64,000 bases of DNA from Streptomyces sp. NRRL F-525 (GTDB lineage: Bacteria > Actinomycetota > Actinomycetes > Streptomycetales > Streptomycetaceae). The stretch spans positions 162,178 to 226,177 of the forward strand of contig NZ_JNXE01000012.1 in the NCBI RefSeq assembly GCF_000716605.1, in the 5' to 3' direction. Below are positions 18,001 through 27,074 of the stretch, piece after piece (the first letter of the stretch is position 1; each line of letters opens with the position of its first letter). The position numbers and the translations under genes were made by a program. A model generated the notes under the pieces. The model searched no databases, had not been told where the DNA came from, and worked only from the letters and a program-made list of their open reading frames with translations.

Positions 18001-20748
18001 ATGAGAGCTCAATCCATCGGCGGGGCGGGCGTTTTCGGTGTGAAGGCCGCCCTGGTCGAGCTGCTGACGCAGCTTCGGCATGCCGCGGTGAACGGTGTCG
18101 TGCCGGAACATGCCTTCGCCGAAAGTGTGCGCACGCTGGAACTCGGCGACGCCGAGCGGGAGCGGTTGCGGGACGAGCTGGCCCGAATGGGGCTGCTCGT
18201 GCAAGGAGTCCACGTGCACACAGACGCGGACAGTGCCAGCGCGGAAAAGGTTGCACGATTCCGTGAAGAAAATATGTTCCCTCGTGTTCATGCGGTGAGA
18301 GGGTTGCTGTCGCGTTACGCCGATGCCGAGGGGTACGTGACGGCACGGGCCGTGGACGGTGTGGCTCGGCTTGCTGGGCTCGATGCCAATGAAGCGGTGG
18401 CACTGCGCGCCGAAGCCCGACTGCGTCCGACGGCTGTTGTGGCAGAGGAGCAGCCGGAAGAGCTGGAACCAGCGGGGGCTCCCGAGCCGTTGGGGCCCGC
18501 AGGGCTGCAAGCAGCGCGGGAAGCGGGAGACTTGGCTGCTGCAGAGGCTGCAGCACTCGCCGTGTTGGAGGAGGATCGCTTCCGTCGGCGGCCCGAGGAT
18601 CATCTCCTGAGCGCCGAGGCGGAGGTGGGTCTTGCCGTACTCGTACGGGGTGGCCCAAGCCGCATCGGGTGCGAGCCGGAGAAAGCCGAGCTGAGCGGCT
18701 TGCCTCCCGACGACATCAGAGTCGGTGCGCGGAACTGCCTGGTCGTTCACAACCAGCGGCTCGCGCACTCGATTCTGCGCGGCTATCTGGAACAAGGGCT
18801 GGAGTACGACGACTTGTTCCAGCACGGGGTGCTGGGTCTGATGACCGCGGCCCGGAAATTCGATCCGACCAAGGGGTACAAGTTCTCGACGTATGCCACG
18901 TGGTGGGTTCGGCAGGCGATCACCCGGGCCGTTGCGGACGAGGGCGCTGTCATCCGGATCCCGGTTCATATGCACGAGCAGATCCGCAAGGTGGCAAGGG
19001 CGGAACGGACCTTGAACGGGCTGGGCAAACCGGCGAGCTCGGCCGACGTGGCAGTGCTGTGCGACATCAGCTTGGCGAAGGTCGAGGAGGCCCGGCGGCT
19101 GAGTCGGCGTACTGACTCCCTTGACCGTGTTGTCGGCGATGGGGTGACCCTCGGCGACTTCGTTGGGTTCAGGCGCCCGCTGCCGTCGGTGGAAGGCATG
19201 GTGCTGAACATGCTGGACGTGGAGGAGGCCCTGGCCGTCCTGGACACGTTTTCCGGACGTGACCACCGCATTCTCGTACGGCGCCTGGGGCTGGACGGGG
19301 ACGAACCGTCGACGCTGGACGAGTTGGGCCGGGAGTTCGGAGTGACCCGGGAGCGGATCAGACAGATCGAGTCCAAACTTCGTCCGGTACTCAAGGAGAG
19401 ACTGCGGACGGCCACACACTTTGAAGCCGACAGAGTCCCCCAGGGCGAGGATGCGCAGGAGGGGCGCCACCGCAATGGAGTCGGCGTCGTCAGGGCCCGG
19501 AACCAGGCCCGTCTACGGGTGGCTGCGGGCGCGGTCGCGCAGCCGAAGAATCGGGAAGTCGCAGTCTGCGCCGATCCTGTACCGGAATCGGCGCCTGTCA
19601 TCGACGTGGAGAGTGCGCCACCGGTCCCTCTTTCGGAGCCGGACGCTGTGACTGCGGCGCATGCTGCGCTGGTTGCCGTGCCTGAGCCGGGTTCCGGGGC
19701 CGAGAGTTGCGCGGCAGAGCGCTACACCTGCGATTGGGAAGAAGCCCGGCGGATGACCGAAGCCCCCGTCGGCGACGTGAACTGGCTCGCGAAGTACGCG
19801 CTGACGGCTGTGGGACATGTGCAACTCGCCGTGCTGCTCGGGCAGTCCGCGACCGACGCTGTGATGCGCAGCTTCCAGGTGACGGAGACGGTCGACCCTC
19901 CGGTAGTGGCGTCGCTTGAGGTGCTGCGGCGAGTCTTTGATGCGCTGATCGAGTCCAGGCACAGGCCCGAGGACTTCTTCGAACGGCCCGCCGAGGTACT
20001 GGTCGGCACCACGCCCCGTGCCTATCTGGCGGCCAAGCCCTTGGTGTACGCCGAGTCCCGACTCGCAATGCGTGACGCGCTGCGGGAGTTCATGACCGAG
20101 ATGCCCCGGAAGCCGGACCCGGCCATGGAGACGGAGCACGCTGTGGAAGTGGACGGTCAAGAGGCCGCTGCCGAAGCGAGCCTGACTGAAGTCCGGCGTG
20201 CGCATGAGGCGTACGTCGAGCAGTTGCGCCAGGAACACCGACAGCAGCTCGACGCGGAGCGCCAGACCGCTGCCCTCCGGATTGCCGCCGCGGGAGTGGA
20301 CGCCGAGGCTCAACTTGACGCCCTGGAAGATGCGTTGTTGCTCCGGATGGACAAGAGCCTGCTCCGCCGTGAGCGTTCTGCCCTTGCCCAGGCCGAAGAA
20401 CGGATCGCGTGTTCGGAGGCAGTGCACCGTGAGGCGTACCAGACAGCGATGCAGCGCGCCGACGGGGCGGAGAAGAGGCTGAGGCAGTATCGCGAAGACG
20501 CCGAAGCGCACATTGCGGCCCTCGAAGTCCGGCTGCGGCAGTCCGAGTCGAAGCTCGCCCAGCAGGACCAGGAGGTTCGCGCGGCTCGTCAAGAGGCCCA
20601 GGACGCCGAGCAACGTGCCGCCCAGCGCATCGCCAAGACCGAGCGCGATGCCTGGGCCCGCATCACCGAACTGCAGGAGGAGCTCGCCGTGGAGCGCGGA
20701 GTTGCCAACGGCCCGTCCTGGCTCCGCGACCACCGGCGCCCTTCCTGA
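18001..20748 (+). CDS. Sigma-70-like protein with C-terminal coiled coil
   Basis: This 915-residue protein holds a nearly full sigma-70 core: region 1.2 (DHLLSAEAEVGLAVLVRGG, about 200-218), region 2 (ARNCLVVHNQRLAHSILRGYLEQGLEYDDLFQHGVLGLMTAARKFDPTKGYKFSTYATWWVRQAITRAV, 243-311), region 3 (about 318-390) and a region 4 helix-turn-helix (TLDELGREFGVTRERIRQIESKL, 438-460). The first 140 residues contain two segments that resemble region 1.1. Residues 470-700 are unassigned, and 710-905 form a long Glu/Gln/Arg/Ala-rich coiled coil. Ordinary sigma factors end at region 4, so the roughly 450-residue tail is unusual. It is the first gene of the rightward operon, 43 bp before drmA. It could direct RNA polymerase to defence promoters, or use the sigma fold to sense promoters or phage transcription. 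The fold is clear; the role is inference. Confidence 0.85.
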   Translation: MRAQSIGGAGVFGVKAALVELLTQLRHAAVNGVVPEHAFAESVRTLELGDAERERLRDELARMGLLVQGVHVHTDADSASAEKVARFREENMFPRVHAVRGLLSRYADAEGYVTARAVDGVARLAGLDANEAVALRAEARLRPTAVVAEEQPEELEPAGAPEPLGPAGLQAAREAGDLAAAEAAALAVLEEDRFRRRPEDHLLSAEAEVGLAVLVRGGPSRIGCEPEKAELSGLPPDDIRVGARNCLVVHNQRLAHSILRGYLEQGLEYDDLFQHGVLGLMTAARKFDPTKGYKFSTYATWWVRQAITRAVADEGAVIRIPVHMHEQIRKVARAERTLNGLGKPASSADVAVLCDISLAKVEEARRLSRRTDSLDRVVGDGVTLGDFVGFRRPLPSVEGMVLNMLDVEEALAVLDTFSGRDHRILVRRLGLDGDEPSTLDELGREFGVTRERIRQIESKLRPVLKERLRTATHFEADRVPQGEDAQEGRHRNGVGVVRARNQARLRVAAGAVAQPKNREVAVCADPVPESAPVIDVESAPPVPLSEPDAVTAAHAALVAVPEPGSGAESCAAERYTCDWEEARRMTEAPVGDVNWLAKYALTAVGHVQLAVLLGQSATDAVMRSFQVTETVDPPVVASLEVLRRVFDALIESRHRPEDFFERPAEVLVGTTPRAYLAAKPLVYAESRLAMRDALREFMTEMPRKPDPAMETEHAVEVDGQEAAAEASLTEVRRAHEAYVEQLRQEHRQQLDAERQTAALRIAAAGVDAEAQLDALEDALLLRMDKSLLRRERSALAQAEERIACSEAVHREAYQTAMQRADGAEKRLRQYREDAEAHIAALEVRLRQSESKLAQQDQEVRAARQEAQDAEQRAAQRIAKTERDAWARITELQEELAVERGVANGPSWLRDHRRPS

Positions 20749-20791
20749 TCCGCACACCGCTCGGCTCCCCGCATCCCCGTTGAGGAACACC

Positions 20792-23700
20792 ATGGATCCC
20801 AGACAGGAACTCGTCGCCTACTTGCAGCGGCAGCTCGTCGGTCCCGCTCAAGGAGAGCACGAGACGCTCGACGCCCCGCCCGACCGGCAATATCTCATGG
20901 GCACGCTGTACCCCCAAGAAGCGGACATGCAAAGGCAGTTGGACTTTGCTGCCGAGGAGTTGGAGGGCGTCGGCATGGAAGGCGAGGCTGAGGACACCGC
21001 CCCCGCAGCTGATCCAGTGCCTGAGTCCAACGCCTGGCTGCCCTCGTCGCTCGGCTTCAGCTTCTACACCGACGCCACCACCGTCGAGATCACCTGCACG
21101 GGTGCCCGCTACCAGACCCACGCCGCCACGGGCGAACGCGGACGGCACTGGGTACGTGTCCCGCTTCCTGCCGAAACCCACACGCTCGGCCCGGACCGTG
21201 ACCACGTACCTGTCCTTGACGGCCGCGCCGAACTCCGGCTCCGACGACGCGCGTTCGGCACCGGCCACCTCATCACGGTCGCCCTGGTCAACACCGCTCG
21301 CCATGAACAGGCTCTCGGCAAATCTGCTCAGTGGGACCGAATGCTGTTCCAGGTGGGGCTGGAAGCACGGCCAGTGGACGGCGGCATCCGCCAGTACCCG
21401 AGTGTCCGGCTGGCCAGCCGCGACCTGGAGGAACAGGAACTGCGCCTGCAGTACGAGCACGTGCAGACCCACGCTGTCGGCCACGGATGCGCGGTGGCGG
21501 AACACTACGACGACGAAGCGCACCGGGTGACCGCACTCAGCGCGGCCGTTATGCCGCAGGCCGAGGCCAGTGGCGTCCGGGCCGCCGGCCTGAGCGGAAC
21601 TCCGGTACTCGACGTACTTCATCTCGCCGACCCCAAGATCTCTGTCGACCAACTCCGCGAGGAACTGGGGGAGTTCGTCGCCGACTACCGCGCATGGTAT
21701 GTAGGCCAGTTGAACAAGGCCGTCCCCGACTGGGGTCGTGACGCCGCCGACCGCATCCTGCGCCGTATCCGCGGCACCGTCACCCGGATCGAATCGGGTG
21801 TGCGCACTCTCTGCGACCCGAGCCGCCCTGAACTGCTGCACGCCTTCCGCGCAGCCAACCGCGCCATGGCTCTGCAGATGCGCCACTCTGCCCCCGACCT
21901 GGCGGGCACCCGCCGACCTCGCCGCGTTGCGGTACCCGTCGATCCGGCGCCGGACCCGGCTGCCGCCTGGCGCCCGTTCCAGCTGGCGTTCTTCCTGCTC
22001 GCTCTGGACGGGGTGGCTGATCCCCGGCACACGGACCGTGCCACCACGGACCTGATCTGGTTTCCGACCGGCGGCGGAAAGACCGAAGCGTATCTGCTGC
22101 TCGCCGCCTTCGAGATGGTGCTGCGCCGGCGCGAACCCGACGGAGGCGGTACCGCAGTCCTCAGCCGCTACACCCTCAGCCTGCTGACGACCCAGCAGTT
22201 CCAGCGTGCGGCAACCACCGTCTGCGCGCTGGAGACGCTGCGCCGCGCCGACCCGGCCACGTATGGACGCGAGCCTTTCTCGATCGGTCTCTGGGTGGGC
22301 GAGACCACCACCCCGAACACCTATGAAAAAGCCCGCGCGGCATTCGACGACGTACGTGCGGCAGCCCGGCCGGACGACGTCTTCATCCTCGACCGCTGCC
22401 CGTGGTGTGGCACTCGGATCCTGCCCGCCCACAAGTCGCCGGACATCGGGGACTACGGAGTACGTGCCGCCGCGGACTCGTTCGCCTTTTTCTGCCCACG
22501 CGACGAATGTGCCTTCCACGACGAACTGCCCGTCGCCGTCGTGGACGAGCAGCTCTACGACCACCCGCCCACCTTCGTGCTCGGTACGGTGGACAAGTTT
22601 GCCCGCCTGGCCTGGGAGCCCCGCGCCGGACAGCTGTTCGGCGCAAGGAGCGGAAACCGGCCGCCTTCGCTCGTCATCCAGGACGAGCTGCATCTGCTCA
22701 CGGGTCCGTTGGGCACCACCGTAGGCCTGTACGAGGCGGCAATCCTCGGCTTGTGCACCACATCCGACGGCACGGGACCCAAGGTCGTGGCGTCCACAGC
22801 AACCATTCGCCGCTCCGGCGAGCAAGTCCGGGCCCTCTACGGCGGTGGGGTCCAGCTCTTCCCACCCGCCGGGCTCGACGCCCGCCACTCGTACTTCGCG
22901 GAACCCGACACATCCAAACCCGGCCGCCGTTACCTCGGTGTCATGGCCCAGGGACACACATCGGGCCGCGCCGTCGTGGCCACCACCGCCGCCATGCTCC
23001 AAGGGGCGTGGGAGCTGCCGGAGGAACATCGGGACGCCTACTGGACACTGGTCGCCTACCATCACAGCCTCCGTGAACTCGGCCGCACGGTCACCGCCGC
23101 GGCTGACGACATCCCCGCGCAGCTCGCCGGGCTCGCATCAGGCGCAGGAACAAGGGAACTGGCTGACCATCAGGTACAGGAGCTGACCAGCAATCTGCCT
23201 CGCGCAGAGCAGCCCGTCCTGCTCGACCGTCTGGAGAAGCGCTGGGACGAGAAGGAGTCTGTTTCCTTCCTGCCCTGCACGAACATGCTGTCCGTCGGGG
23301 TCGACGTGAAGCGGCTTGCACTGATGCTCATGCAGGGACAGCCCAAGACGACCGCCGAATACATTCAGGCCACCAGCCGCGTAGGTCGGCACTCCGTACC
23401 GGGCCTCGTCGTCACCTTCTTCAACGCCACCCGCCCGCGCGACCGTTCGCACTACGAGACCTTCGACGTCTACCACCGCTCCCTCTACCGGCACGTCGAA
23501 CCGACCAGCGTCACCCCCTGGTCCGTGCCTTCCCGCGCCCGTGCCCTGCATGCCGCGCTTGTCATCCTCGTGCGACACCGGCTCGGCCTCGCCGCGGAGA
23601 ACCAGGCAGGACAGGTGATCGACCACCTTGCCGAAGTCGAGGCGGTGACCGAGGAGTTGGCCACTCGTGCCGAAGCCTGTGAACCGTTCACCGGTGACGT

Positions 23701-23917
23701 CGTACGGAAGGAGCTGGCGGACCTCATGGCCGTCTGGGAAGACGCCGCACGCGAGGCCCGCAAGGACGGCCGGGAGCTGTACTACCGCAGCCAGGGAAAG
23801 GGGCAGTCCAACCTCATCAAAAGCTTCGAACAGCGCTACGGACTGTGGGAGACACCGAATTCCATGCGCAATGTCGACCGGGAATGCCAGGTGATGGTGA
23901 AGGGGGCAGACCTGTGA
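20792..23917 (+). CDS. drmA: DISARM helicase DrmA
   Basis: The 1041-residue product matches DrmA: an N-terminal region of about 400 residues, then an SF2 helicase with the DrmA-type Walker A FPTGGGKTEAYL (about 422-433), a zinc-type pair CPWCGT, DELH (631-634) in IQDELHLLTGPLGT, motif III VASTATIRRSG, and motifs V/VI in MLSVGVDVKRL...QATSRVGR with the downstream FNATRPRDRSHYETF block. In DISARM, DrmA pairs with DrmB to form a DNA-binding complex. The ATG is preceded by GAGGA with five-base spacing; an open extension back to 20513 overlaps the sigma-like gene and is rejected. Its stop overlaps the drmB GTG (GTGA). Confidence 0.88.
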   Translation: MDPRQELVAYLQRQLVGPAQGEHETLDAPPDRQYLMGTLYPQEADMQRQLDFAAEELEGVGMEGEAEDTAPAADPVPESNAWLPSSLGFSFYTDATTVEITCTGARYQTHAATGERGRHWVRVPLPAETHTLGPDRDHVPVLDGRAELRLRRRAFGTGHLITVALVNTARHEQALGKSAQWDRMLFQVGLEARPVDGGIRQYPSVRLASRDLEEQELRLQYEHVQTHAVGHGCAVAEHYDDEAHRVTALSAAVMPQAEASGVRAAGLSGTPVLDVLHLADPKISVDQLREELGEFVADYRAWYVGQLNKAVPDWGRDAADRILRRIRGTVTRIESGVRTLCDPSRPELLHAFRAANRAMALQMRHSAPDLAGTRRPRRVAVPVDPAPDPAAAWRPFQLAFFLLALDGVADPRHTDRATTDLIWFPTGGGKTEAYLLLAAFEMVLRRREPDGGGTAVLSRYTLSLLTTQQFQRAATTVCALETLRRADPATYGREPFSIGLWVGETTTPNTYEKARAAFDDVRAAARPDDVFILDRCPWCGTRILPAHKSPDIGDYGVRAAADSFAFFCPRDECAFHDELPVAVVDEQLYDHPPTFVLGTVDKFARLAWEPRAGQLFGARSGNRPPSLVIQDELHLLTGPLGTTVGLYEAAILGLCTTSDGTGPKVVASTATIRRSGEQVRALYGGGVQLFPPAGLDARHSYFAEPDTSKPGRRYLGVMAQGHTSGRAVVATTAAMLQGAWELPEEHRDAYWTLVAYHHSLRELGRTVTAAADDIPAQLAGLASGAGTRELADHQVQELTSNLPRAEQPVLLDRLEKRWDEKESVSFLPCTNMLSVGVDVKRLALMLMQGQPKTTAEYIQATSRVGRHSVPGLVVTFFNATRPRDRSHYETFDVYHRSLYRHVEPTSVTPWSVPSRARALHAALVILVRHRLGLAAENQAGQVIDHLAEVEAVTEELATRAEACEPFTGDVVRKELADLMAVWEDAAREARKDGRELYYRSQGKGQSNLIKSFEQRYGLWETPNSMRNVDRECQVMVKGADL

Positions 23918-25761
23918 GCCGCAAGCTGCGGGTGCGCCAGTCGCAGACAGTGGTGCCCTTCGGAGTCGGAGCCGTCTTCGACATCCAAGGTGAGTCGTTC
24001 GTCGCCACCGGCATCGGCGACTGGCCGGGAAGAAGCCGGCAGAAGGTGGAGTCGCCCCGGCTGGCCTCACGGCTCGGGGTGACCGGCTTCTATGCCGCTC
24101 CCGCGACAGCCAACGACCGTTACGACACCCCGGACGCGCCCGGCGTGCCGTACATCCGTTTTCCGTCCTGGCTGTTCTGCGGTGCGTGCCGGCGCATGAA
24201 GCGCTGGCGCATCGCTGACGAGAAGCCCGGACAGGCACCGCGCTGCCCCTCCTGCTCGCAGGGCCGGACACTCGCGCCCATGCGGTTCGTACAGATCTGC
24301 GCGGCGGGGCATCTCGGCGACATCGACTGGTGGTTCTGGGCTCACTCGCGGCGCGAGGCCGCTGAGAGACGTCAGTGCGGCGAGCGCGAGAAGCTCCGCT
24401 TCCTCGTCTCCGAGCGTGCCTCCGGACTCGAAGCGCTCTCTGTCAGCTGCTCCGCCAATGGATGTGGCGCCACACGCGACCTGCTCGACATCCTCGGCAC
24501 ACACGGCATGCGCTGCTCCGGACGCAACCCGTGGCAGCGGACGAACGAAGCCACGGAATGCGTCAAGCCGGCACAAGTGGTGCAGCGCACAGCGGGGAAC
24601 CTGTATTACCCGGTGATGCACTCAGCACTCGACATCCCGGAGACAGACGTAGGCGTTCATGACGATGACGCGCTCGCCGAATCCGTACGCCAACACGATC
24701 TGTGGGTGCCGTTGTGCCGCGATGCGCGGAAGCCGCGAGCGGCCATGTTCCGGGAGGTGATCCTGGAGGACACCGGTGCCGACGAAGAACTTCTGGACGC
24801 CCTCCTCAGCGAGGAGACGGGGCAAGGTACCTCGGTGCCGGGCGATGCGCTCGCAGCCCCGGCCCGGCCTGACCTGAGCCGAGAGGAATGGGCCGCGTTC
24901 ACCGTGCCCACCCCTCCGGCGACGCGTGACTTCGCGCTGCGCGAGACCACCCTCGGTCTCGCTGGTGAGACCGAGGACCCGTGGGCGGGACTACGGCGCC
25001 GTTTCGGACGGATCGTCCTCGCCGACCGGCTGCGTGAGGTACGAGCCCTGTCGGGTTTCACCCGGGTCTCACCTGACGCCACGGTCGTCCCCGCGGACAC
25101 CACGAGGCGTTTGAAGTGGTTGCCGGCGGTGGAGGTCTTCGGTGAAGGGATCTTCCTCACCCTGGACAGGCCCGAACTGGCAACCTGGGAGAATGATCTG
25201 AGGGTGCGCCAGCGAGTTGCAGGCATGCGCGCGGATCTCGACCGCTCCTTCCAGAAAGACCGTCTGGAGGCCCTGACCGGACCTGAACTCGCCCCCCGGT
25301 TCGTCCTTCTGCACACCCTGGCACACCTGTTGATCCGTCAGCTCTCCTTCGAATCCGGATACACCACGGCGAGCCTTCGCGAACGGATCTACGCACGGCC
25401 CGAACAGGACCAGTACGGCATCCTCATCTATACCGCCGCGGGAGACGCGGAAGGAACCCTCGGAGGCCTCGTCAGGCAGGGCGAACCCCCACGCTTGGCG
25501 GAGACCCTGCTACGGATGACGGAGGCGGCGGCCTGGTGCTCGGCCGACCCTCTCTGTGCCGAACACTCCGGCCAGGGCTTCGGGAACCTCAACCGTGCCG
25601 CCTGCCACGCCTGTGCCCTTCTTCCGGAGACCAGCTGCGAGGCCGGCAACGCCCTGCTCGACCGAGCCCTGGTCGTGGGTGGCGAACTCGTGCCCGGCTA
25701 TTTGGAAGCGATTGTTGCCGCTGCCCGTGCGGCCGCGGTGACCGCGCTGGAGCAGCCATGA
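23914..25761 (+). CDS. drmB: DISARM protein DrmB (DUF1998)
   Basis: The 615-residue product begins with the DrmB signature LRVRQSQTVVPFGVGAVFDIQGESFV. It carries zinc-type cysteines in FCGACRRMKRW (about 86-96) and RCPSCSQG, the FVQICAAGHLGDIDWWFW block, and ends in a DUF1998 (MZB) module (HTLAHLLIRQLSFESGYTTASLRERIY, then FGNLNRAACHACALLPETSCEAGNALLDRALVVG). DrmB partners DrmA. The GTG start overlaps the drmA stop by four bases, and the stop overlaps the next ATG, so the three genes are translationally coupled. Confidence 0.9.
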   Translation: MSRKLRVRQSQTVVPFGVGAVFDIQGESFVATGIGDWPGRSRQKVESPRLASRLGVTGFYAAPATANDRYDTPDAPGVPYIRFPSWLFCGACRRMKRWRIADEKPGQAPRCPSCSQGRTLAPMRFVQICAAGHLGDIDWWFWAHSRREAAERRQCGEREKLRFLVSERASGLEALSVSCSANGCGATRDLLDILGTHGMRCSGRNPWQRTNEATECVKPAQVVQRTAGNLYYPVMHSALDIPETDVGVHDDDALAESVRQHDLWVPLCRDARKPRAAMFREVILEDTGADEELLDALLSEETGQGTSVPGDALAAPARPDLSREEWAAFTVPTPPATRDFALRETTLGLAGETEDPWAGLRRRFGRIVLADRLREVRALSGFTRVSPDATVVPADTTRRLKWLPAVEVFGEGIFLTLDRPELATWENDLRVRQRVAGMRADLDRSFQKDRLEALTGPELAPRFVLLHTLAHLLIRQLSFESGYTTASLRERIYARPEQDQYGILIYTAAGDAEGTLGGLVRQGEPPRLAETLLRMTEAAAWCSADPLCAEHSGQGFGNLNRAACHACALLPETSCEAGNALLDRALVVGGELVPGYLEAIVAAARAAAVTALEQP

Positions 25762-26849
25762 CAGTCACCTACCTGGGCCTTTCGCCGGAACAACGTGCCT
25801 GCCTCGATGACCTCCCTTTCGATGGCAGCCATCTTGTCAGCGGTCCGCCCGGCAGCGGCAAAAGCATCCTGGCTGCCCAGCGGGCCGTCATGCTCGCTCT
25901 CACGGGCACCCCGGTGACTTTGCTGACCCGCTCCAACCTTCTGAAACAGTCCCTGGCCGCGGTGGTCCATGCATTGGGCCCGTCCGATCGCGGTGTACGT
26001 GTGACAACCGCACACGCGTGGCTCACCGACTGGTGCGGCGGAAAGGTTTCCCGTACCGACGACGGTTGGTACGACTGGGCGGCGTGCTATGAGCGCGCCG
26101 CGGAGCACGGTCCGCTACCCGATCTCACCCTCGTCGTGGACGAAGGCCAAGACTTGCCACCGGAGTTCTACCGCCTTTGTCGACTGCTCCAGGCGCATGT
26201 GACGGTGTACGCCGATGAGTGCCAGCGGCTGACCGACACCAACTCCACTCTCAGCGAGATCGCCCAGCGTCTGGGCCGGTGCACGCGTCTCGAACTCGAC
26301 GGGAATCACAGAAACACACGCCAGATCGCGATGTTGGCTGCCCACTTCCGCACAGGAGCTGGAATGCCGGCCCTCCCCGAACGCGAGGGGCCACCTCCGA
26401 GACTGCACAACCTGCCGCACCGTGGCGCCGTTGACCTGCTCACTCTCCTGGCGGAAAGGCATCCCCAACAGAGCATCGGTGTGATCGTGAACTCGACCCA
26501 GGCCCAGTTCTCGCTGCTCGGCAGTCTGGAGCGCAGAGCACCGCGGCTCAAACCGCAGTTGTACACCTCCCGGGCCCGGCCGGGGCAAAGCCGTTACCGC
26601 ACGCTGGACCTCAGCCGGCCCGGAATCGTGCTCGTCCACAGGGCGAGCGCCAAGGGGCTTGGGTTCGACACCGTTGTCATCCCCGACACCCATACGGACG
26701 CGGCGGTAGATCCCACCTCGGCCGCCCTGCGCATGACGTATTACGTTCTGGCCACCCGCGCGCGACGTGAACTCCACCTTGCGTACGAGGGCGACACCGA
26801 GCCGCCTCTGTGCGCACAGGTTGGGTCCGGCTATTTGCTGCGCGGCTGA
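25758..26849 (+). CDS. Small UvrD-like SF1 helicase/ATPase
   Basis: The 363-residue product has Walker A SGPPGSGKS (28-36), motif II VVDEGQDLPPEFYRL (126-140), YADECQRL (151-158), the SF1-type NHRNT (183-187), motif V-like VHRASAKGLGFDTVVIPD and a C-terminal TYYVLATRARRELHLAY. It is therefore a compact superfamily-1 NTPase without the usual large 1B/2B insertions of UvrD. It starts by ATGA overlap with drmB and occupies the place where drmC (a phospholipase-D-fold gene) normally follows drmB; I see no HKD motif here. It may supply an ATP-driven step in the system, which is inference. Confidence 0.82.
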   Translation: MTVTYLGLSPEQRACLDDLPFDGSHLVSGPPGSGKSILAAQRAVMLALTGTPVTLLTRSNLLKQSLAAVVHALGPSDRGVRVTTAHAWLTDWCGGKVSRTDDGWYDWAACYERAAEHGPLPDLTLVVDEGQDLPPEFYRLCRLLQAHVTVYADECQRLTDTNSTLSEIAQRLGRCTRLELDGNHRNTRQIAMLAAHFRTGAGMPALPEREGPPPRLHNLPHRGAVDLLTLLAERHPQQSIGVIVNSTQAQFSLLGSLERRAPRLKPQLYTSRARPGQSRYRTLDLSRPGIVLVHRASAKGLGFDTVVIPDTHTDAAVDPTSAALRMTYYVLATRARRELHLAYEGDTEPPLCAQVGSGYLLRG

Positions 26850-27018
26850 CGGAAGCCTTGGGCGAGTGGCACCGGGTCCGGCAATGGCCTGAGTGTCGTG
26901 ACGTGTTGGCCCGGGGTGACGGCTTGACCGGAACGGTGGGCTTCGACAGCACGAGCGCGTTGGGCCACGCCTTCTGTGCTGGAGCCGGGACCGACGCGTG
27001 GGCTCGGTTGTGACTGAA

Positions 27019-27047
27019 GGGTGAAAGGCCTCGGGGGCTCTTCACCC
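27019..27047 (+). terminator. Hairpin terminator after the rightward defence operon
   Basis: GGGTGAA (27019-27025) pairs with TTCACCC (27041-27047), with further GCC/GGC pairing inside. It lies 170 bp after the SF1 helicase stop and would end that operon. There is no U-run. Confidence 0.5.
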
Positions 27048-27058
27048 CGCCGTCATGC

Positions 27059-27074
27059 TGTGAACTAGGTCACA
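27059..27074. promoter_or_regulatory. Crp-type palindrome
   Basis: TGTGA-ACTAGG-TCACA is a perfect TGTGA-N6-TCACA palindrome and also fits GTG-N6-GNCAC, the form I recall for Streptomyces Crp. It lies about 420 bp upstream of the first possible start of the conservon operon. Confidence 0.45.

Noticed and set aside
17984..18004. Six-codon frame overlapping the start of the sigma-like gene by ATGA
   Set aside because: Too short to judge and without a ribosome binding site; probably chance.
4379..26849. Identification of the locus as BREX or Pgl
   Set aside because: A kinase and a PglX-like methylase are present, but no PglZ phosphatase-domain or BrxC/PglY ATPase gene is seen, whereas DrmA and DrmB hallmarks are clear.
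26810..27013. 67-codon frame after the SF1 helicase
   Set aside because: It overlaps the helicase end, has no clear ribosome binding site and no recognisable domain.
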